Source of the DNA: Opitutales bacterium
GTDB lineage: Bacteria > Verrucomicrobiota > Verrucomicrobiia > Opitutales > Intestinicryptomonadaceae
Length of the DNA: 5,777 nt
Assembly: GCA_017633865.1 (NCBI GenBank)
Contig: JAGBOM010000058.1
Coordinates: forward strand, 1 to 5,777
Direction of reading: 5' to 3'
Within the stretch, counting starts at the first letter, position 1. Each line of letters begins with the position of its first letter. The notes under the pieces are model-generated. The model was not told the origin of the DNA and did not search any database. It worked only from the letters and a program-made list of their open reading frames with translations. Below, piece by piece: positions 3,870-5,777 of this stretch. Made by a program: the position numbers and the translations under genes.

Positions 3870-5777
3870 ATGTTCAGCGCGGGCAAGTTTGAAAAGCGCA
3901 TCAACGCCATGAAGGCCGCCAAAACCCCGCCGTCCCCCGCCGAAAAGCTCGCCCTGTTCGACGAAATGGTGAGGGTAAACAACGCCGAAAAAACTCTCGG
4001 CTACGACATCGGCAATTTGAAGGCGGCGGTGTCCGCCCTTACGGAAAAGTACAAAAGCTACCCGCGCGAGTATTTGCAGGGCGTAAAAAAGTGGGAGGCC
4101 GAATACCCCGCGCTAAAGAGCGCGTTTGTTTCGGGCGACTATTCGCAGTCCGCAAAGGCGGAGGAGTTCAAGGCCTTTGCCGCTAAGGCTCTGCTTGCAG
4201 ACCCGCGCCTTAAAAAGATGGGCACATGGGTTTATATCCAGAGGCGTTTCGGCACCCCGCACGACGCCTTGCCCGCGAACTGGCAGGGCAACGCCGTCCT
4301 CAAAAGCAGGGAGCGCTGGCACGACGAAATTTGGCAGATGCAGATAAGCGATCCCGACTCCGCCAAGCTCCTCTTCAAAAACGAGGAGGAAACCCCCGCC
4401 ATCACCGACATGGAAATCGACTGGGACGCGGAAAAAATCATGTTCTCCTCCCTCGACAAGAAGGACAACTGGCAGCTTTTTGAAATCGACTTGAAGTCCG
4501 CGCCCGCGGGCTCTATTCCAACGCCAAAAATGCTCACCCCGGGTCTTTACGACGGCGTCGACAACTACGACGGCGTCTACCTGCCGAACGGAAAAATCAT
4601 ATTCTGCTCTACGGCCTGCCATGTGGGCGTGCCGTGCGTTTCGGGCTCGGACTACGTCGCCAACCTCTACCTTATGAATCCCGCGGCGGGCTCGCCCGAA
4701 AAGGTTGACAAATCCATACGCCAGCTCACCTTCGAGCAGGACGCCGACTGGATGCCCACGGTCATGAACGACGGCAGGGTGATGTACACCCGCTGGGAGT
4801 ACACCGACAATTCCCACTACTTCTCGAGAATCTTGATGCGCATGAACCCCGACGGCACCTCGCAGTCGTCCTACTACGGCTCGACCTCGTTTTGGCCGAA
4901 CTCGATTTTCTACACGCGCCCGATTCCGAACGACCCGACAAAGTTCGTGTCGATAGTTTCGGGCCACCACGGCATTTCGCGCTCGGGCGAGCTCCATCTT
5001 TTCGACACCTCCAAGGGCACGTTCGAGGAGCAGGGCAGGGTTCACAAATTCCCGACCTACGGCAGGGAGTATGTGGCCGAAACAAAAGACCAGCTCGTAA
5101 ACGGCAAATGGCCGCAAATCCTGCACCCCTATCCCGTTTCCGAAGACCTCGTGGTGGTTTCCGCAAGAACTCCCGACTGGTTTTTCGCGCTTTATTTAAT
5201 AGACAAGTACGACAATATGACGCTCATTAAAAAGGGCGAAAGAGTCGGTCTGTTCGAGCCCATGCCGCTAGCAAAGCGCAAGCGCCCCTCCGTTATTCCG
5301 GACTTGGTCGCGCCCAAGCTTAAGGAAAACCCGAAGCTCGACAAGGGGCACGTCTTCCTGAACGACATCTACCAGGGCCCGGGGCTTGCGGGCGTCCCGC
5401 GCGGCGAGGTTAAGGCTTTGAGAATTTTCGAGTACACCTACTCGTACCGCAACATGGGCGGCCACGACATCATCGGGCAGGAGGGCTCTTGGGACGTTAA
5501 AAGAATACACGGCACCGTGCCCGTCGAGGAGGACGGCTCGGCGATTTTCGAGGTTCCGGCAAACCGCCCGATAGCCATTCAGCCGCTCGATAAAAACGGC
5601 TCGGCAATCGCGCTTATGCGCTCGTGGCTCGCCGTGATGCCCGGCGAAACCCAAAGCTGCGTGGGCTGCCACGAGGCGCAGTACATGACGCCCGTTTCGG
5701 CGACCGCCATGGCCTCGCGCAAAATCCCGTCTAAAATAAAGCCGTTTAGGGCGGAGGTTCGCGGCTATTCGTTTATC
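3870..5777 (+). CDS. HzsA-like (hydrazine synthase alpha-related) c-type cytochrome, main part, truncated by right edge
   Basis: At least 636 open codons from ATG 3870 to the window edge. Residues 1-110 are helical; NWQG (137-140) introduces a propeller-like region at about 180-450, with PNGKIIF (239-245), STACHVGVPC (247-256), NDGRVMYTRWEYTD (300-313), WPNSIFY (342-348), SGHHG (364-368) and HPYPVSED (419-426). Then come QGPGLAGVPRGEVKALRIFE (502-521), YRNMGGHD (526-533), WDVKRIHGTVPVEEDGSA (541-558) and the c-haem site CVGCH (597-601; bases 5658-5672), with Tyr605 four residues after the haem His. This order matches HzsA-related proteins of PVC bacteria. A C-terminal second haem domain would lie beyond the edge. 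Haem attachment needs export, yet this piece has no signal peptide and no ribosome site, so it is probably the continuation of the frame starting at 3219. Calling it true hydrazine synthase would go too far. Confidence 0.85.
   Translation, partial: MFSAGKFEKRINAMKAAKTPPSPAEKLALFDEMVRVNNAEKTLGYDIGNLKAAVSALTEKYKSYPREYLQGVKKWEAEYPALKSAFVSGDYSQSAKAEEFKAFAAKALLADPRLKKMGTWVYIQRRFGTPHDALPANWQGNAVLKSRERWHDEIWQMQISDPDSAKLLFKNEEETPAITDMEIDWDAEKIMFSSLDKKDNWQLFEIDLKSAPAGSIPTPKMLTPGLYDGVDNYDGVYLPNGKIIFCSTACHVGVPCVSGSDYVANLYLMNPAAGSPEKVDKSIRQLTFEQDADWMPTVMNDGRVMYTRWEYTDNSHYFSRILMRMNPDGTSQSSYYGSTSFWPNSIFYTRPIPNDPTKFVSIVSGHHGISRSGELHLFDTSKGTFEEQGRVHKFPTYGREYVAETKDQLVNGKWPQILHPYPVSEDLVVVSARTPDWFFALYLIDKYDNMTLIKKGERVGLFEPMPLAKRKRPSVIPDLVAPKLKENPKLDKGHVFLNDIYQGPGLAGVPRGEVKALRIFEYTYSYRNMGGHDIIGQEGSWDVKRIHGTVPVEEDGSAIFEVPANRPIAIQPLDKNGSAIALMRSWLAVMPGETQSCVGCHEAQYMTPVSATAMASRKIPSKIKPFRAEVRGYSFI

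Noticed and set aside
4113..5126. 337-codon open frame on the minus strand opposite the HzsA-like gene
   Set aside because: It lies wholly antisense to a frame with clear family motifs, is rich in Val, Arg, Gly and His as expected of a mirror of GC-rich third positions, and matches no family.
1128..5777. Anammox organism or genuine hydrazine synthesis
   Set aside because: HzsA-like proteins occur in many non-anammox PVC bacteria, no other anammox gene is in the window and one gene is interrupted, so only architectural similarity is claimed.
1..5777. CRISPR array, insertion sequence, integron or phage elements
   Set aside because: No regular repeat-spacer pattern, transposase, integrase or terminal inverted repeats were found on either strand. 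The tRNA could serve as an integration site, but no duplicated 3' tRNA end is visible in the window.

Overview
The window looks like chromosomal DNA of a Gram-negative bacterium of the PVC group, most likely a Verrucomicrobiota or Lentisphaerota-type organism. This rests on protein family content: an HzsA-related haem protein, and a YVTN propeller fused to a di-haem cytochrome, both of which I associate with PVC genomes. It also rests on periplasmic c-type haem motifs. The lineage is an inference, not a measurement.

Layout. Everything left of about position 2957 reads on the minus strand. From right to left it holds a 609-residue secreted protein (N-terminal beta-propeller, C-terminal di-haem cytochrome c domain), a YjdF/DUF2238-type membrane protein 38 bp downstream, and a tRNA-Gln(CUG) with encoded CCA. 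A hairpin/T-run terminator follows, then an AT-rich spacer with a second hairpin and a promoter, and finally the first 31 codons of an unidentified gene running off the left edge. Right of an AT-rich 261-bp divergent intergenic region, the plus strand carries an HzsA-like c-type cytochrome to the right edge. Its reading frame is split by one in-frame TAG at 3861-3863 into a 214-codon signal-peptide-bearing piece and an open piece of at least 636 codons.

Main interpretation. Anammox hydrazine synthase consists of an alpha subunit (propeller plus c-haem domains), a beta subunit (seven-bladed propeller) and a gamma subunit (MauG/CCP-like di-haem protein); beta and gamma are fused in some anammox species. 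The two haem proteins here reproduce that set: an alpha-like protein on the plus strand and a natural beta-gamma-like fusion on the minus strand, sharing one promoter region. The window therefore looks like a compact two-gene hydrazine-synthase-like locus in what is probably a non-anammox bacterium. Its substrate is unknown and hydrazine production should not be assumed.

The in-frame TAG is the main oddity. It separates the export signal from the haem-binding part, so the alpha-like gene is either a recent pseudogene, a sequencing or assembly error, or expressed by readthrough. The right window edge cuts the gene before any C-terminal second haem site.
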